Shown piece by piece: positions 10,174 through 25,123 of a DNA stretch of 64,000 nucleotides. The notes beneath the pieces were generated by a model that made no database searches, was not told the origin of the DNA, and saw only the letters and a list, made by a program, of their open reading frames with translations. The position numbers and the translations under genes are program-made. This DNA is from Xanthostigma xanthostigma (Eukaryota > Arthropoda > Insecta > Raphidioptera > Raphidiidae), in contig OY754465.1 of assembly GCA_963575645.1 (NCBI GenBank), positions 30,515,501 through 30,579,500 on the forward strand, read 5' to 3'. Position 1 is the stretch's first letter. The number at the start of each line of letters is the position of its first letter.

Positions 10174-12481
10174 TGCAAACTGCATATTTACTATCATTTT
10201 CACGCAGACAAGCAGTTTTTACATGCTTCACGACAATTGCGTGCAAATGAGTCCTTATAGGCAAAATTGCTTTATTTTACAAAGGTAAGTCTATTTACAC
10301 TATAACATTCAGGTTTGGATCATTCTCTCATAAGAAAATGCAAACTGCATATTAACCATTATTTTAACGCATACAAGCTGTTTTTACATGCTTTATGACA
10401 ATTAGGGGCAAATGAGTCCTTATAGGCAAAATTGCTTTATTTTATGAAGGTAAGTCTATTTACACTATAACATTCAGGTTTGGATCATTCTCTCATAAGA
10501 AAATGCAAACTGCATATTAACCATTATTTAAACGCAGACAAGCAGTTTTTACATGCTTTACGACAATAAGGTGCAAATGAGTCCTTATAGGCAAAATTGC
10601 CTTATTTTACAAAGGTAAGTCTATTTTCACTATAACATTCAGGTTTGGATCATTCTCTCATAAGAAAATGCAAACTGCTTATTAACAATTATTTTAACGC
10701 AGACAAGCAGTTTTTACATGCTTTACGACAATTGCGTGCAAATGAGTCCTTATAGGCAAAATTGCTTTATTTTACAAAGGTTAGTTTATTTACACTATAA
10801 CATTCAGGTTTGGATCATTCTCTCATAAGAAAATGCAAACTGCATATTAACCATTATTTTAACGCAGACAAGCAGTTTTTACATGCTTTACGACAATTAG
10901 GTGCAAATGAGTCTTTATAGGCAAAATTGCTTTATATCATGAAGGTAAGTCTATTTACACTATAACATTCAGGTTTGGATCATTCTCTCATAAGAAAATG
11001 CAAACTGCATATTAACCATTATTTTAACGCAGACAAGCAGTTTTTACATGCTTTACGACAATTGCGTGCAAATGAGTCCTTATAGGCAAAATTGCTTTAT
11101 TTTACAAAGGTTAGTTTATTTACACTATAACATTCAGGTTTGGATCATTCTCTCATAAGAAAATGCAAGCTGCATATTAACCATTATTTAAACGCAGACA
11201 AGCAGTTTTTACATGCTTTACGACAATTAGGGGCAAATGAGTCCTTATAGGCAAAATTGCTTTATTTTATGAAGGTAAGTCTATTTACACTATAACATTC
11301 AGGTTTGGATCATTCTCTCATAAGAAAATGCAAACTGCATATTAACCATTATTTAAACGCAGACAAGCAGTTTTTACATGCTTTACGACAATTAAGTGCA
11401 AATGAGTCTTTATAGGCAAAATTGCTTAATTTCATGAGGGTAAGTCTATTTACACTATAACATTCAGGTTTGGATCATTCTCTCATAAGAAAATGCAAAC
11501 TGCATATTTACTATCATTTTCACGCAGACAAGCAGTTTTTACATGCTTCACGACAATTGCGTGCAAATGAGTCCTTATAGGCAAAATTGCTTTATTTTAC
11601 AAAGGTCAGTCTATTTACACTATAACATTCAGGTTTGGATCATTCTCTCATAAGAAAATGCAAGCTGCATATTAACCATTATTTAAACGCAGACAAGCAG
11701 TTTTTACATGCTTTACGACAATTAGGGGCAAATGAGTCCTTATAGGCAAAATTGCTTTATTTTATGAAGGTAAGTCTATTTACACTATAACATTCAGGTT
11801 TGGATCATTCTCTCATAAGAAAATGCAAACTGCATATTAACCATTATTTGAACGCAGACAAGCAGTTTTTACATGCTTTACGACAATTAGGTGCAAATGA
11901 GTCCTTATAGGCAAAATTGCTTTATTTTACAAAGGTAAGTCTATTTTCACTATAACATTCAGGTTTGGATCATTCTCTCTTAAGAAAATACAAACTGCAT
12001 AATAACTATTATTTTAACGCATACAAACAGTTTTTACATGCTTTATGACAATTAGGGGCAAATGAGTCCATATAGGCAAAATTGCTTTTTTTACAAAGGT
12101 AAGTCTATTTACACTATACATTCAGGTTTGGATCATTCTCTCATAAGAAAATGCAAACTGCATATTAACTATTATTTTAACGCATACAAGCAGTTTTTAC
12201 ATGCTTTACGACAATTAGGTGCAAATGAGTCTTTATAGGCAAAATTGGTTTATTTCATGAGGGTAAGTCTATTTACACTATAACATTCAGGTTTGGATCA
12301 TTCTCTCATAAGAAAATGCAAACTGCACATTTACTATCATTTTCACGCAGACAAGCAGTTTTTACATGCTTCACGACAATTGCGTGCAAATGAGTCCTTA
12401 TAGGCAAAATTGCTTTATTTTACAAAGGTAAGTCTATTTACACTATAACATTCAGGTTTGGATCATTCTCTCACAAGAAAA

Positions 12482-12646
12482 TGCAAACTGCATATTAACC
12501 ATTATTTAAACGCAGACAAGCAGTTTTTACATGCTTTACGACAATTAGGTGCAAATGAGTCCTTATAGGCAAAATTGCTTTATTTTACAAAGGTAAGTCT
12601 ATTTTCACTATAACATTCAGGTTTGGATCATTCTCTCATAAGAAAA
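12482..12646 (+). repeat. Representative monomer, subtype 4
   Basis: The linked bases are ATTATTTAAACGCAG, TTTACGACAATTAGGTG with GAGTCCTTAT, then TTTACAAAGGTAAG and CTATTTTCACTATAAC. It often follows a unit ending in CTCTCACAAG. A 164-bp version beginning CCAAACTGC (anchor TG lost) follows CTCTTACAAG at 3251, 26827, 32106 and 54705. Confidence 0.75.
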
Positions 12647-15600
12647 TGCAAACTGCATATTAACTATTATTTTAACGCATACAAGCAGTTTTTACATGCT
12701 TTACGACAATTAGGTGCAAATGAGTCTTTATAGGCAAAATTGGTTTATTTCATGAGGGTAAGTCTATTTACACTATAACATTCAGGTTTGGATCATTCTC
12801 TCATAAGAAAATGCAAACTGCATATTTACTATCATTTTCACGCAGACAAGCAGTTTTTACATGCTTCACGACAATCGCGTGCAAATGAGTCCTTATAGGC
12901 AAAAATGCTTTATTTTACAAAGGTAAGTCTATTTACACTATAACATTCAGGTTTGGATCATTCTCTCATAAGAAAATGCAAACTGCAAATTTACTATCAT
13001 TTTAACGCAGACAAGCAGTATTTACATGCTTTACGACAATTAGGTGCAAATGAGTCTTTATAGGCAAAATTGGTTTATTTCATGAGGGTAAGTCTATTTA
13101 CACTATAACATTCAGGTTTGGATCATTCTCTCATAAGAAAATGCAAACTGCATATTTACTATCATTTTCACGCAGACAAGCAGTTTTTACATGCTTCACG
13201 ACAATTGCGTGCAAATGTGTCCTTATAGGCAAAATTGCTTTATTTTACAAAGGTAAGTCTATTTACACTATAACATTCAGGTTTGGATCATTCTCTCATA
13301 AGAAAATGCAAACTGCATATTAACCATTATTTTAACGCAGACAAGCAGTTTTTACATGCTTTACGACAATAAGGTGCTAATAAGTCCTTAAAGGCAAAAT
13401 TGTTTTATTTCACAAAGGTAAGTCTACTTTCACTATAACATTCAGGTTTGGATCATTCTCTCATAAGAAAATGCAAACTGCATATTAACCATTATTTTAA
13501 CGCAGACAAGCAGTTTTTACATGCTTTATGACAATTAGGGGCAAATGAGTCCTTATAGGCAAAATTGCTTTATTTCATGAAGGTATAACTATTAACACTA
13601 TACCATTCAGGTTTGGATCATTCTCTCATAAGAAAATGCAAACTGCATATTAACCATTATTTAAACGCAGACAAGCAGTTTTTACATGCTTTACGACAAT
13701 TAAGTGCAAATGAGTCTTTATAGGCAAAATTGCTTAATTTCATGAGGGTAAGTCTATTTACACTATAACATTTAGGTTTGGATCATTCTCTCATAAGAAA
13801 ATGCAAACTGCATATTTACTATCATTTTCACGCAGACAAGCAGTTTTTACATGCTTCACGACAATTGCGTGCAAATGAGTCCTTATAGGCAAAATTGCTT
13901 TATTTTACAAAGGTAAGTCTATTTACACTATAACATTCAGGTTTGGATCATTTTCTCATAAGAAAATGCAAGCTGCATATTAACCATTATTTAAACGCAG
14001 ACAAGCAGTTTTTACATGCTTTACGACAATGAGGGGCAAATGAGTCCTTATAGGCAAAATTGCTTTATTTTATGAAGGTTAGTCTATTTACACTATAACA
14101 TTCAGGTTTGGATCATTCTCTCACAAGAAAATGCAAACTGCATATTAACCATTATTTAAACGCAGACAAGCAGTTTTTACATGCTTTACGACAATTAGGT
14201 GCAAATGAGTCCTTATAGGCAAAATTGCTTTATTTTACAAAGGTAAGTCTATTTACACTATAACATTTAGGTTTGGATCGTTCTCTCATAAGAAAATGCA
14301 AACTGCATATTAACCATTATTTTAACGCAGACAAGCAGTTTTTACATGCTTTACGACAATTAGGTGCAAATGAGTCTTTATAGGCAAAATTGCTTTATTT
14401 CATGAGGGTAAGTCTATTCACACTATCACATTCAGGTTTGGATCATTCTCTCATAAGAAAATGCAAACTGCAAATTTACTATCATTTTCACGCAGACAAG
14501 CAGTTTTTACATGCTTCACGACAATTGCGTGCAAATGAGTCCTTATAGGCAAAAATGCTTTATTTTACAAAGGTAAGTCTATTTACACTATAACATTCAG
14601 GTTTGGATCATTTTCTCAAAAGATAATGCAAACTGATCATTTCCTATTATTTTCACGCAGACAAGAAGTATTTACATGCTTTATGACAATTAGGTGCAAA
14701 TGAGTCCTAATAGGCATAATTGCTTTATTTCACAAAGGTAAGTCTATTTACACTATAACACTCAGGTTTGGATCATTCTCTCATAAGAAAATGCAAACTG
14801 CAAATTTACTATCATTTTAACGCAGACAAGCAGTTTTTACATGCTTTATGACAATTAGGGGCAAATGAGTCCTTATAGGCAAAATTGCTTTATTTCATGA
14901 AGGTAAGTCTATTTACACTATAACATTCAGGTTTGGATCATTCTCTCATAAGAAAATGCAAACTGCAAATTTTCTATCATTTTAACGCAGACAAGCAGTA
15001 TTTACATGCTTTACGACAATTAGGTGCAAATGAGTCTTTATAGGCAAAATTGGTTTATTTCATGAGGATAAGTCTATTTACACTATAACATTCAGGTTTG
15101 GATCATTCTCTCATAAGAAAATGCAAACTGCATATTTACTATCATTTTCACGCAGACAAGCAGTTTTTACATGCTTCACGACAATTGCGTGCAAATGTGT
15201 CCTTATAGGCAAAATTGCTTTATTTTACAAAGGTAAGTCTATTTACACTATAACATTCAGGTTTGGATCATTCTCTCATAAGAAAATGCAAACTGCATAT
15301 TAACCATTATTTTAACGCAGACAAGCAGTTTTTACATGCTTCACGACAATTGAATGCAAATGAGTCCTTATAGGCAAAATTGCTTTATTTTACAAAAGTA
15401 AGTCTATTTACACTATAACATTCAGTTTTGGATCATTCTCTCATAAGAAAATGCAATCTGCATATTAATCATTATTTTAACGCAGACAAGCAGTTTTTAC
15501 ATGCATCACGACAATTGCGTGCAAATGAGTCCTTATAGGCAAAATTGCTTTATTTTACAAAGGTAAGTCTATTTACACAATAACATTCAGGTTTGGATCA

Positions 15601-16287
15601 TTCTCTCATAAGAAAATGCAAACTGCATATTAACCATTATTTAAACGCAGACAAGCAGTTTTTACATGCTTTACGACAATTAAGTGCAATTAAGTCTTTA
15701 TAGGCAAAATTGCTTAATTTCATGAGGGTAAGTCTATTTACACTATAACATTCAGGTTTGGATCATTCTCTCATAAGAAAATGCAAACTGCATATTTACT
15801 ATCATTTTCACGCAGACAAGCAGTTTTTACATGCTTCACGACAATTGCGTGCAAATGAGTCCTTATAGGCAAAATTGCTTTATTTTAGAAAGGTAAGTCT
15901 ATTTACACTATAACATTCAGGTTTGGATCATTCTCTCATAAGAAAATGCAAACTGCATATTTACTATCATTTTCACGCAGACAAGCAGTTTTTACATGCT
16001 TCACGACAATTGCGTGCAAATGAGTCCTTATAGGCAAAATTGCTTTATTTTACAAAGGTAAGTCTATTTACACTATAACATTCAGGTTTGGATCATTCTC
16101 TCATAAGAAAATGCAAACTGCATATTATACATTATTTTAACGCATACAAGCAGTTTTTACATGCTTTATGACAATTAGGGGCAAATGAGTCTTTATAGGC
16201 ATAATTGCTTTATTTCATGAAGGTAAGTCTATTTACACTATAACATTCAGGTTTGGATCATTCTCTCATAAGAAAATGCAAACTGCA

Positions 16288-19200
16288 TATTAACCATTAT
16301 TTTAACGCTGACAAGCAGTTTTTACATGCTTTACGACAATTAGGTGCAAATGAGTCCTTATAGGCAAAATTGCTTTATTTTACAAAATTAAGTCTATTTT
16401 GACTATAACATTCAGGTTTGGATCATTCTCTCATAAGAAAATGCAAACTGCAATTAACTGTTATTTTAACGCATACAAGCAGTTTTTACAAGCTTTATGA
16501 CAATTAGGTGCAAATGAGTCTTTATAAGCAAAATTGCTTTATTTCATGAGGGTAAGTCTATTTACACTATAACATTCCGGTTTGGATCATTCGCTCATAA
16601 GAAAATGCAAACTGCATATTTACTATCATTTTTACGCATACAAGCAGTTTTTACATGCTTTATGACAATTAGGTGCAAATGAGTCTTTATAGGCAAAATT
16701 GCTTTATTTCATGAAGGTAAGTCTATTTACACTATTACATTCAGGTTTGGATCATTCTCTCATAAGAAAATGCAAACTGCATATTAACCATTATTTTGAC
16801 GCTACAAGCAGTTTTTACATGCTTTATGACAATTAGGGGCAAATGAGTCCTTATAGGCAAAATTGCTTTATATCATGAAGGCAAGTCTATTTACACTATA
16901 ACATTCAGGTTTGGATCATTCTCTCATAAGAAAATGCAAACTGCTTATTAACAATTATTTTAACGCAGACAAGCAGTTTTTGCTTTACGACAATTGCGTG
17001 CAAATGAGTCCTTATAGGCAAAATTGCTTTATTTTACAAAGGTTAGTTTATTTACACTATAACATTCAGGTTTGGATCATTCTCTCATAAGAAAATGCAA
17101 ACTGCATATTAACCATTATTTTAACGCAGACAAGCAGTTTTTACATGCTTTACGACAATTAGGTGCAAATGAGTCTTTATAGGCAAAATTGCTTTATTTC
17201 ATGAGGGTAAGTCTATTTACACTATAAAATTCAGGTTTGGATCATTCTCTCATAAGAAAATGCAAACTGCATATTTACTATCATTTTCACGCAGACAAGC
17301 AGTTTTTACATGCTTCACGACAATTGCGTGCAAATGAGTCCTTATAGGCAAAATTGCTTTATTTTACAAAGGTAAGTCTATTTACACTATAACATTCAGG
17401 TTTGGATCATTCTCTCATAAGAAAATGCAAACTGCATATTAACCATTATTTTAACGCATACAAGCTGTTTTTACATGCTTTATGACAATTAGGGGCAAAT
17501 GAGTCCTTATAGGCAAAATTGCTTTATTTTATGAAGGTAAGTCTATTTACACTATAACATTCAGGTTTGGATCATTCTCTCATAAGAAAATGCAAACTGC
17601 ATATTAACCATTATTTAAACGCAGACAAGCAGTTTTTACATGCTTTACGACAATAAGGTGCAAATGAGTCCTTATAGGCAAAATTGCCTTATTTTACAAA
17701 GGTAAGTCTATTTTCACTATAACATTCAGGTTTGGATCATTCTCTCATAAGAAAATGCAAACTGCTTATTAACAATTATTTTAACGCAGACAAGCAGTTT
17801 TTACATGCTTTACGACAATTGCGTGCAAATGAGTCCTTATAGGCAAAATTGCTTTATTTTACAAAGGTTAGTTTATTTACACTATAACATTCAGGTTTGG
17901 ATCATTCTCTCATAAGAAAATGCAAACTGCATATTAACCATTATTTTAACGCAGACAAGCAGTTTTTACATGCTTTACGACAATTAGGTGCAAATGAGTC
18001 TTTATAGGCAAAATTGCTTTATATCATGAAGGTAAGTCTATTTACACTATAACATTCAGGTTTGGATCATTCTCTCATAAGAAAATGCAAACTGCATATT
18101 AACCATTATTTTAACGCAGACAAGCAGTTTTTACATGCTTTACGACAATTGCGTGCAAATGAGTCCTTATAGGCAAAATTGCTTTATTTTACAAAGGTTA
18201 GTTTATTTACACTATAACATTCAGGTTTGGATCATTCTCTCATAAGAAAATGCAAGCTGCATATTAACCATTATTTAAACGCAGACAAGCAGTTTTTACA
18301 TGCTTTACGACAATTAGGGGCAAATGAGTCCTTATAGGCAAAATTGCTTTATTTTATGAAGGTAAGTCTATTTACACTATAACATTCAGGTTTGGATCAT
18401 TCTCTCATAAGAAAATGCAAACTGCATATTAACCATTATTTAAACGCAGACAAGCAGTTTTTACATGCTTTACGACAATTAAGTGCAAATGAGTCTTTAT
18501 AGGCAAAATTGCTTAATTTCATGAGGGTAAGTCTATTTACACTATAACATTCAGGTTTGGATCATTCTCTCATAAGAAAATGCAAACTGCATATTTACTA
18601 TCATTTTCACGCAGACAAGCAGTTTTTACATGCTTCACGACAATTGCGTGCAAATGAGTCCTTATAGGCAAAATTGCTTTATTTTACAAAGGTCAGTCTA
18701 TTTACACTATAACATTCAGGTTTGGATCATTCTCTCATAAGAAAATGCAAGCTGCATATTAACCATTATTTAAACGCAGACAAGCAGTTTTTACATGCTT
18801 TACGACAATTAGGGGCAAATGAGTCCTTATAGGCAAAATTGCTTTATTTTATGAAGGTAAGTCTATTTACACTATAACATTCAGGTTTGGATCATTCTCT
18901 CATAAGAAAATGCAAACTGCATATTAACCATTATTTGAACGCAGACAAGCAGTTTTTACATGCTTTACGACAATTAGGTGCAAATGAGTCCTTATAGGCA
19001 AAATTGCTTTATTTTACAAAGGTAAGTCTATTTTCACTATAACATTCAGGTTTGGATCATTCTCTCTTAAGAAAATACAAACTGCATAATAACTATTATT
19101 TTAACGCATACAAACAGTTTTTACATGCTTTATGACAATTAGGGGCAAATGAGTCCATATAGGCAAAATTGCTTTTTTTACAAAGGTAAGTCTATTTACA

Positions 19201-21660
19201 CTATACATTCAGGTTTGGATCATTCTCTCATAAGAAAATGCAAACTGCATATTAACTATTATTTTAACGCATACAAGCAGTTTTTACATGCTTTACGACA
19301 ATTAGGTGCAAATGAGTCTTTATAGGCAAAATTGGTTTATTTCATGAGGGTAAGTCTATTTACACTATAACATTCAGGTTTGGATCATTCTCTCATAAGA
19401 AAATGCAAACTGCACATTTACTATCATTTTCACGCAGACAAGCAGTTTTTACATGCTTCACGACAATTGCGTGCAAATGAGTCCTTATAGGCAAAATTGC
19501 TTTATTTTACAAAGGTAAGTCTATTTACACTATAACATTCAGGTTTGGATCATTCTCTCACAAGAAAATGCAAACTGCATATTAACCATTATTTAAACGC
19601 AGACAAGCAGTTTTTACATGCTTTACGACAATTAGGTGCAAATGAGTCCTTATAGGCAAAATTGCTTTATTTTACAAAGGTAAGTCTATTTTCACTATAA
19701 CATTCAGGTTTGGATCATTCTCTCATAAGAAAATGCAAACTGCATATTAACTATTATTTTAACGCATACAAGCAGTTTTTACATGCTTTACGACAATTAG
19801 GTGCAAATGAGTCTTTATAGGCAAAATTGGTTTATTTCATGAGGGTAAGTCTATTTACACTATAACATTCAGGTTTGGATCATTCTCTCATAAGAAAATG
19901 CAAACTGCATATTTACTATCATTTTCACGCAGACAAGCAGTTTTTACATGCTTCACGACAATCGCGTGCAAATGAGTCCTTATAGGCAAAAATGCTTTAT
20001 TTTACAAAGGTAAGTCTATTTACACTATAACATTCAGGTTTGGATCATTCTCTCATAAGAAAATGCAAACTGCAAATTTACTATCATTTTAACGCAGACA
20101 AGCAGTATTTACATGCTTTACGACAATTAGGTGCAAATGAGTCTTTATAGGCAAAATTGGTTTATTTCATGAGGGTAAGTCTATTTACACTATAACATTC
20201 AGGTTTGGATCATTCTCTCATAAGAAAATGCAAACTGCATATTTACTATCATTTTCACGCAGACAAGCAGTTTTTACATGCTTCACGACAATTGCGTGCA
20301 AATGTGTCCTTATAGGCAAAATTGCTTTATTTTACAAAGGTAAGTCTATTTACACTATAACATTCAGGTTTGGATCATTCTCTCATAAGAAAATGCAAAC
20401 TGCATATTAACCATTATTTTAACGCAGACAAGCAGTTTTTACATGCTTTACGACAATAAGGTGCTAATAAGTCCTTAAAGGCAAAATTGTTTTATTTCAC
20501 AAAGGTAAGTCTACTTTCACTATAACATTCAGGTTTGGATCATTCTCTCATAAGAAAATGCAAACTGCATATTAACCATTATTTTAACGCAGACAAGCAG
20601 TTTTTACATGCTTTATGACAATTAGGGGCAAATGAGTCCTTATAGGCAAAATTGCTTTATTTCATGAAGGTATAACTATTAACACTATACCATTCAGGTT
20701 TGGATCATTCTCTCATAAGAAAATGCAAACTGCATATTAACCATTATTTAAACGCAGACAAGCAGTTTTTACATGCTTTACGACAATTAAGTGCAAATGA
20801 GTCTTTATAGGCAAAATTGCTTAATTTCATGAGGGTAAGTCTATTTACACTATAACATTTAGGTTTGGATCATTCTCTCATAAGAAAATGCAAACTGCAT
20901 ATTTACTATCATTTTCACGCAGACAAGCAGTTTTTACATGCTTCACGACAATTGCGTGCAAATGAGTCCTTATAGGCAAAATTGCTTTATTTTACAAAGG
21001 TAAGTCTATTTACACTATAACATTCAGGTTTGGATCATTTTCTCATAAGAAAATGCAAGCTGCATATTAACCATTATTTAAACGCAGACAAGCAGTTTTT
21101 ACATGCTTTACGACAATGAGGGGCAAATGAGTCCTTATAGGCAAAATTGCTTTATTTTATGAAGGTTAGTCTATTTACACTATAACATTCAGGTTTGGAT
21201 CATTCTCTCACAAGAAAATGCAAACTGCATATTAACCATTATTTAAACGCAGACAAGCAGTTTTTACATGCTTTACGACAATTAGGTGCAAATGAGTCCT
21301 TATAGGCAAAATTGCTTTATTTTACAAAGGTAAGTCTATTTACACTATAACATTTAGGTTTGGATCGTTCTCTCATAAGAAAATGCAAACTGCATATTAA
21401 CCATTATTTTAACGCAGACAAGCAGTTTTTACATGCTTTACGACAATTAGGTGCAAATGAGTCTTTATAGGCAAAATTGCTTTATTTCATGAGGGTAAGT
21501 CTATTCACACTATCACATTCAGGTTTGGATCATTCTCTCATAAGAAAATGCAAACTGCAAATTTACTATCATTTTCACGCAGACAAGCAGTTTTTACATG
21601 CTTCACGACAATTGCGTGCAAATGAGTCCTTATAGGCAAAAATGCTTTATTTTACAAAGG
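16288..21660. repeat. 7,087-bp HOR, second (truncated) copy
   Basis: This copies 9201-14573 at a constant offset of 7,087 bp, with almost no differences seen by eye. It stops at 21660, where the sequence passes from the 14573 context (AAAAATGC then ACAAAGG) to the 11111 context (TTAGTTTATTTACAC). The switch lies in bases common to both sources, within about 35 bp of 21660, as expected for homologous unequal exchange between registers. Confidence 0.8.
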
Positions 21661-24600
21661 TTAGTTTATTTACACTATAACATTCAGGTTTGGATCATTC
21701 TCTCATAAGAAAATGCAAGCTGCATATTAACCATTATTTAAACGCAGACAAGCAGTTTTTACATGCTTTACGACAATTAGGGGCAAATGAGTCCTTATAG
21801 GCAAAATTGCTTTATTTTATGAAGGTAAGTCTATTTACACTATAACATTCAGGTTTGGATCATTCTCTCATAAGAAAATGCAAACTGCATATTAACCATT
21901 ATTTAAACGCAGACAAGCAGTTTTTACATGCTTTACGACAATTAAGTGCAAATGAGTCTTTATAGGCAAAATTGCTTAATTTCATGAGGGTAAGTCTATT
22001 TACACTATAACATTCAGGTTTGGATCATTCTCTCATAAGAAAATGCAAACTGCATATTTACTATCATTTTCACGCAGACAAGCAGTTTTTACATGCTTCA
22101 CGACAATTGCGTGCAAATGAGTCCTTATAGGCAAAATTGCTTTATTTTACAAAGGTCAGTCTATTTACACTATAACATTCAGGTTTGGATCATTCTCTCA
22201 TAAGAAAATGCAAGCTGCATATTAACCATTATTTAAACGCAGACAAGCAGTTTTTACATGCTTTACGACAATTAGGGGCAAATGAGTCCTTATAGGCAAA
22301 ATTGCTTTATTTTATGAAGGTAAGTCTATTTACACTATAACATTCAGGTTTGGATCATTCTCTCATAAGAAAATGCAAACTGCATATTAACCATTATTTG
22401 AACGCAGACAAGCAGTTTTTACATGCTTTACGACAATTAGGTGCAAATGAGTCCTTATAGGCAAAATTGCTTTATTTTACAAAGGTAAGTCTATTTTCAC
22501 TATAACATTCAGGTTTGGATCATTCTCTCTTAAGAAAATACAAACTGCATAATAACTATTATTTTAACGCATACAAACAGTTTTTACATGCTTTATGACA
22601 ATTAGGGGCAAATGAGTCCATATAGGCAAAATTGCTTTTTTTACAAAGGTAAGTCTATTTACACTATACATTCAGGTTTGGATCATTCTCTCATAAGAAA
22701 ATGCAAACTGCATATTAACTATTATTTTAACGCATACAAGCAGTTTTTACATGCTTTACGACAATTAGGTGCAAATGAGTCTTTATAGGCAAAATTGGTT
22801 TATTTCATGAGGGTAAGTCTATTTACACTATAACATTCAGGTTTGGATCATTCTCTCATAAGAAAATGCAAACTGCACATTTACTATCATTTTCACGCAG
22901 ACAAGCAGTTTTTACATGCTTCACGACAATTGCGTGCAAATGAGTCCTTATAGGCAAAATTGCTTTATTTTACAAAGGTAAGTCTATTTACACTATAACA
23001 TTCAGGTTTGGATCATTCTCTCACAAGAAAATGCAAACTGCATATTAACCATTATTTAAACGCAGACAAGCAGTTTTTACATGCTTTACGACAATTAGGT
23101 GCAAATGAGTCCTTATAGGCAAAATTGCTTTATTTTACAAAGGTAAGTCTATTTTCACTATAACATTCAGGTTTGGATCATTCTCTCATAAGAAAATGCA
23201 AACTGCATATTAACTATTATTTTAACGCATACAAGCAGTTTTTACATGCTTTACGACAATTAGGTGCAAATGAGTCTTTATAGGCAAAATTGGTTTATTT
23301 CATGAGGGTAAGTCTATTTACACTATAACATTCAGGTTTGGATCATTCTCTCATAAGAAAATGCAAACTGCATATTTACTATCATTTTCACGCAGACAAG
23401 CAGTTTTTACATGCTTCACGACAATCGCGTGCAAATGAGTCCTTATAGGCAAAAATGCTTTATTTTACAAAGGTAAGTCTATTTACACTATAACATTCAG
23501 GTTTGGATCATTCTCTCATAAGAAAATGCAAACTGCAAATTTACTATCATTTTAACGCAGACAAGCAGTATTTACATGCTTTACGACAATTAGGTGCAAA
23601 TGAGTCTTTATAGGCAAAATTGGTTTATTTCATGAGGGTTAGTCTATTTACACTATAACATTCAGGTTTGGATCATTCTCTCATAAGAAAATGCAAACTG
23701 CATATTTACTATCATTTTCACGCAGACAAGCAGTTTTTACATGCTTCACGACAATTGCGTGCAAATGTGTCCTTATAGGCAAAATTGCTTTATTTTACAA
23801 AGGTAAGTCTATTTACACTATAACATTCAGGTTTGGATCATTCTCTCATAAGAAAATGCAAACTGCATATTAACCATTATTTTAACGCAGACAAGCAGTT
23901 TTTACATGCTTTACGACAATAAGGTGCTAATAAGTCCTTAAAGGCAAAATTGTTTTATTTCACAAAGGTAAGTCTACTTTCACTATAACATTCAGGTTTG
24001 GATCATTCTCTCATAAGAAAATGCAAACTGCATATTAACCATTATTTTAACGCAGACAAGCAGTTTTTACATGCTTTATGACAATTAGGGGCAAATGAGT
24101 CCTTATAGGCAAAATTGCTTTATTTCATGAAGGTATAACTATTAACACTATACCATTCAGGTTTGGATCATTCTCTCATAAGAAAATGCAAACTGCATAT
24201 TAACCATTATTTAAACGCAGACAAGCAGTTTTTACATGCTTTACGACAATTAAGTGCAAATGAGTCTTTATAGGCAAAATTGCTTAATTTCATGAGGGTA
24301 AGTCTATTTACACTATAACATTTAGGTTTGGATCATTCTCTCATAAGAAAATGCAAACTGCATATTTACTATCATTTTCACGCAGACAAGCAGTTTTTAC
24401 ATGCTTCACGACAATTGCGTGCAAATGAGTCCTTATAGGCAAAATTGCTTTATTTTACAAAGGTAAGTCTATTTACACTATAACATTCAGGTTTGGATCA
24501 TTTTCTCATAAGAAAATGCAAGCTGCATATTAACCATTATTTAAACGCAGACAAGCAGTTTTTACATGCTTTACGACAATGAGGGGCAAATGAGTCCTTA

Positions 24601-25123
24601 TAGGCAAAATTGCTTTATTTTATGAAGGTTAGTCTATTTACACTATAACATTCAGGTTTGGATCATTCTCTCACAAGAAAATGCAAACTGCATATTAACC
24701 ATTATTTAAACGCAGACAAGCAGTTTTTACATGCTTTACGACAATTAGGTGCAAATGAGTCCTTATAGGCAAAATTGCTTTATTTTACAAAGGTAAGTCT
24801 ATTTACACTATAACATTTAGGTTTGGATCGTTCTCTCATAAGAAAATGCAAACTGCATATTAACCATTATTTTAACGCAGACAAGCAGTTTTTACATGCT
24901 TTACGACAATTAGGTGCAAATGAGTCTTTATAGGCAAAATTGCTTTATTTCATGAGGGTAAGTCTATTCACACTATCACATTCAGGTTTGGATCATTCTC
25001 TCATAAGAAAATGCAAACTGCAAATTTACTATCATTTTCACGCAGACAAGCAGTTTTTACATGCTTCACGACAATTGCGTGCAAATGAGTCCTTATAGGC
25101 AAAAATGCTTTATTTTACAAAGG
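21661..25123. repeat. 3,463-bp HOR, second copy of a nested tandem duplication
   Basis: 21661-25123 repeats 18198-21660 at an offset of 3,463 bp (21 units minus 2 bp), and equally repeats 11111-14573 at 10,550 bp. After 25123 the sequence runs on as 14574 onward (again 10,550), so the inserted piece is bounded on both sides. A base difference GAGGGTTAG at about 23640 (GAGGGTAAG in the others) is a private later change. Confidence 0.8.

Larger units (their letters stand above)
9201..16287. repeat. 7,087-bp HOR, first copy of a tandem duplication
   Basis: This segment begins with an AACGCTGACAAG unit followed by TACAAAATTAAG and TTTTGACTATAAC. The same run starts again at 16288. The offset of 7,087 bp holds from 9201 to 14573 (copy 16288-21660), including private marks such as the 4-bp deletion GTTTTTGCTTTAC near 9886 (also near 16973), CAAGCTGTTTT, TTATTTGAACGC and TTGCTTTTTTTAC. 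7,087 is 43 units minus 8 bp, so the duplication kept the monomer phase. From about 12862 the segment also overlaps the sequence repeated in 1-2270. Confidence 0.85.
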
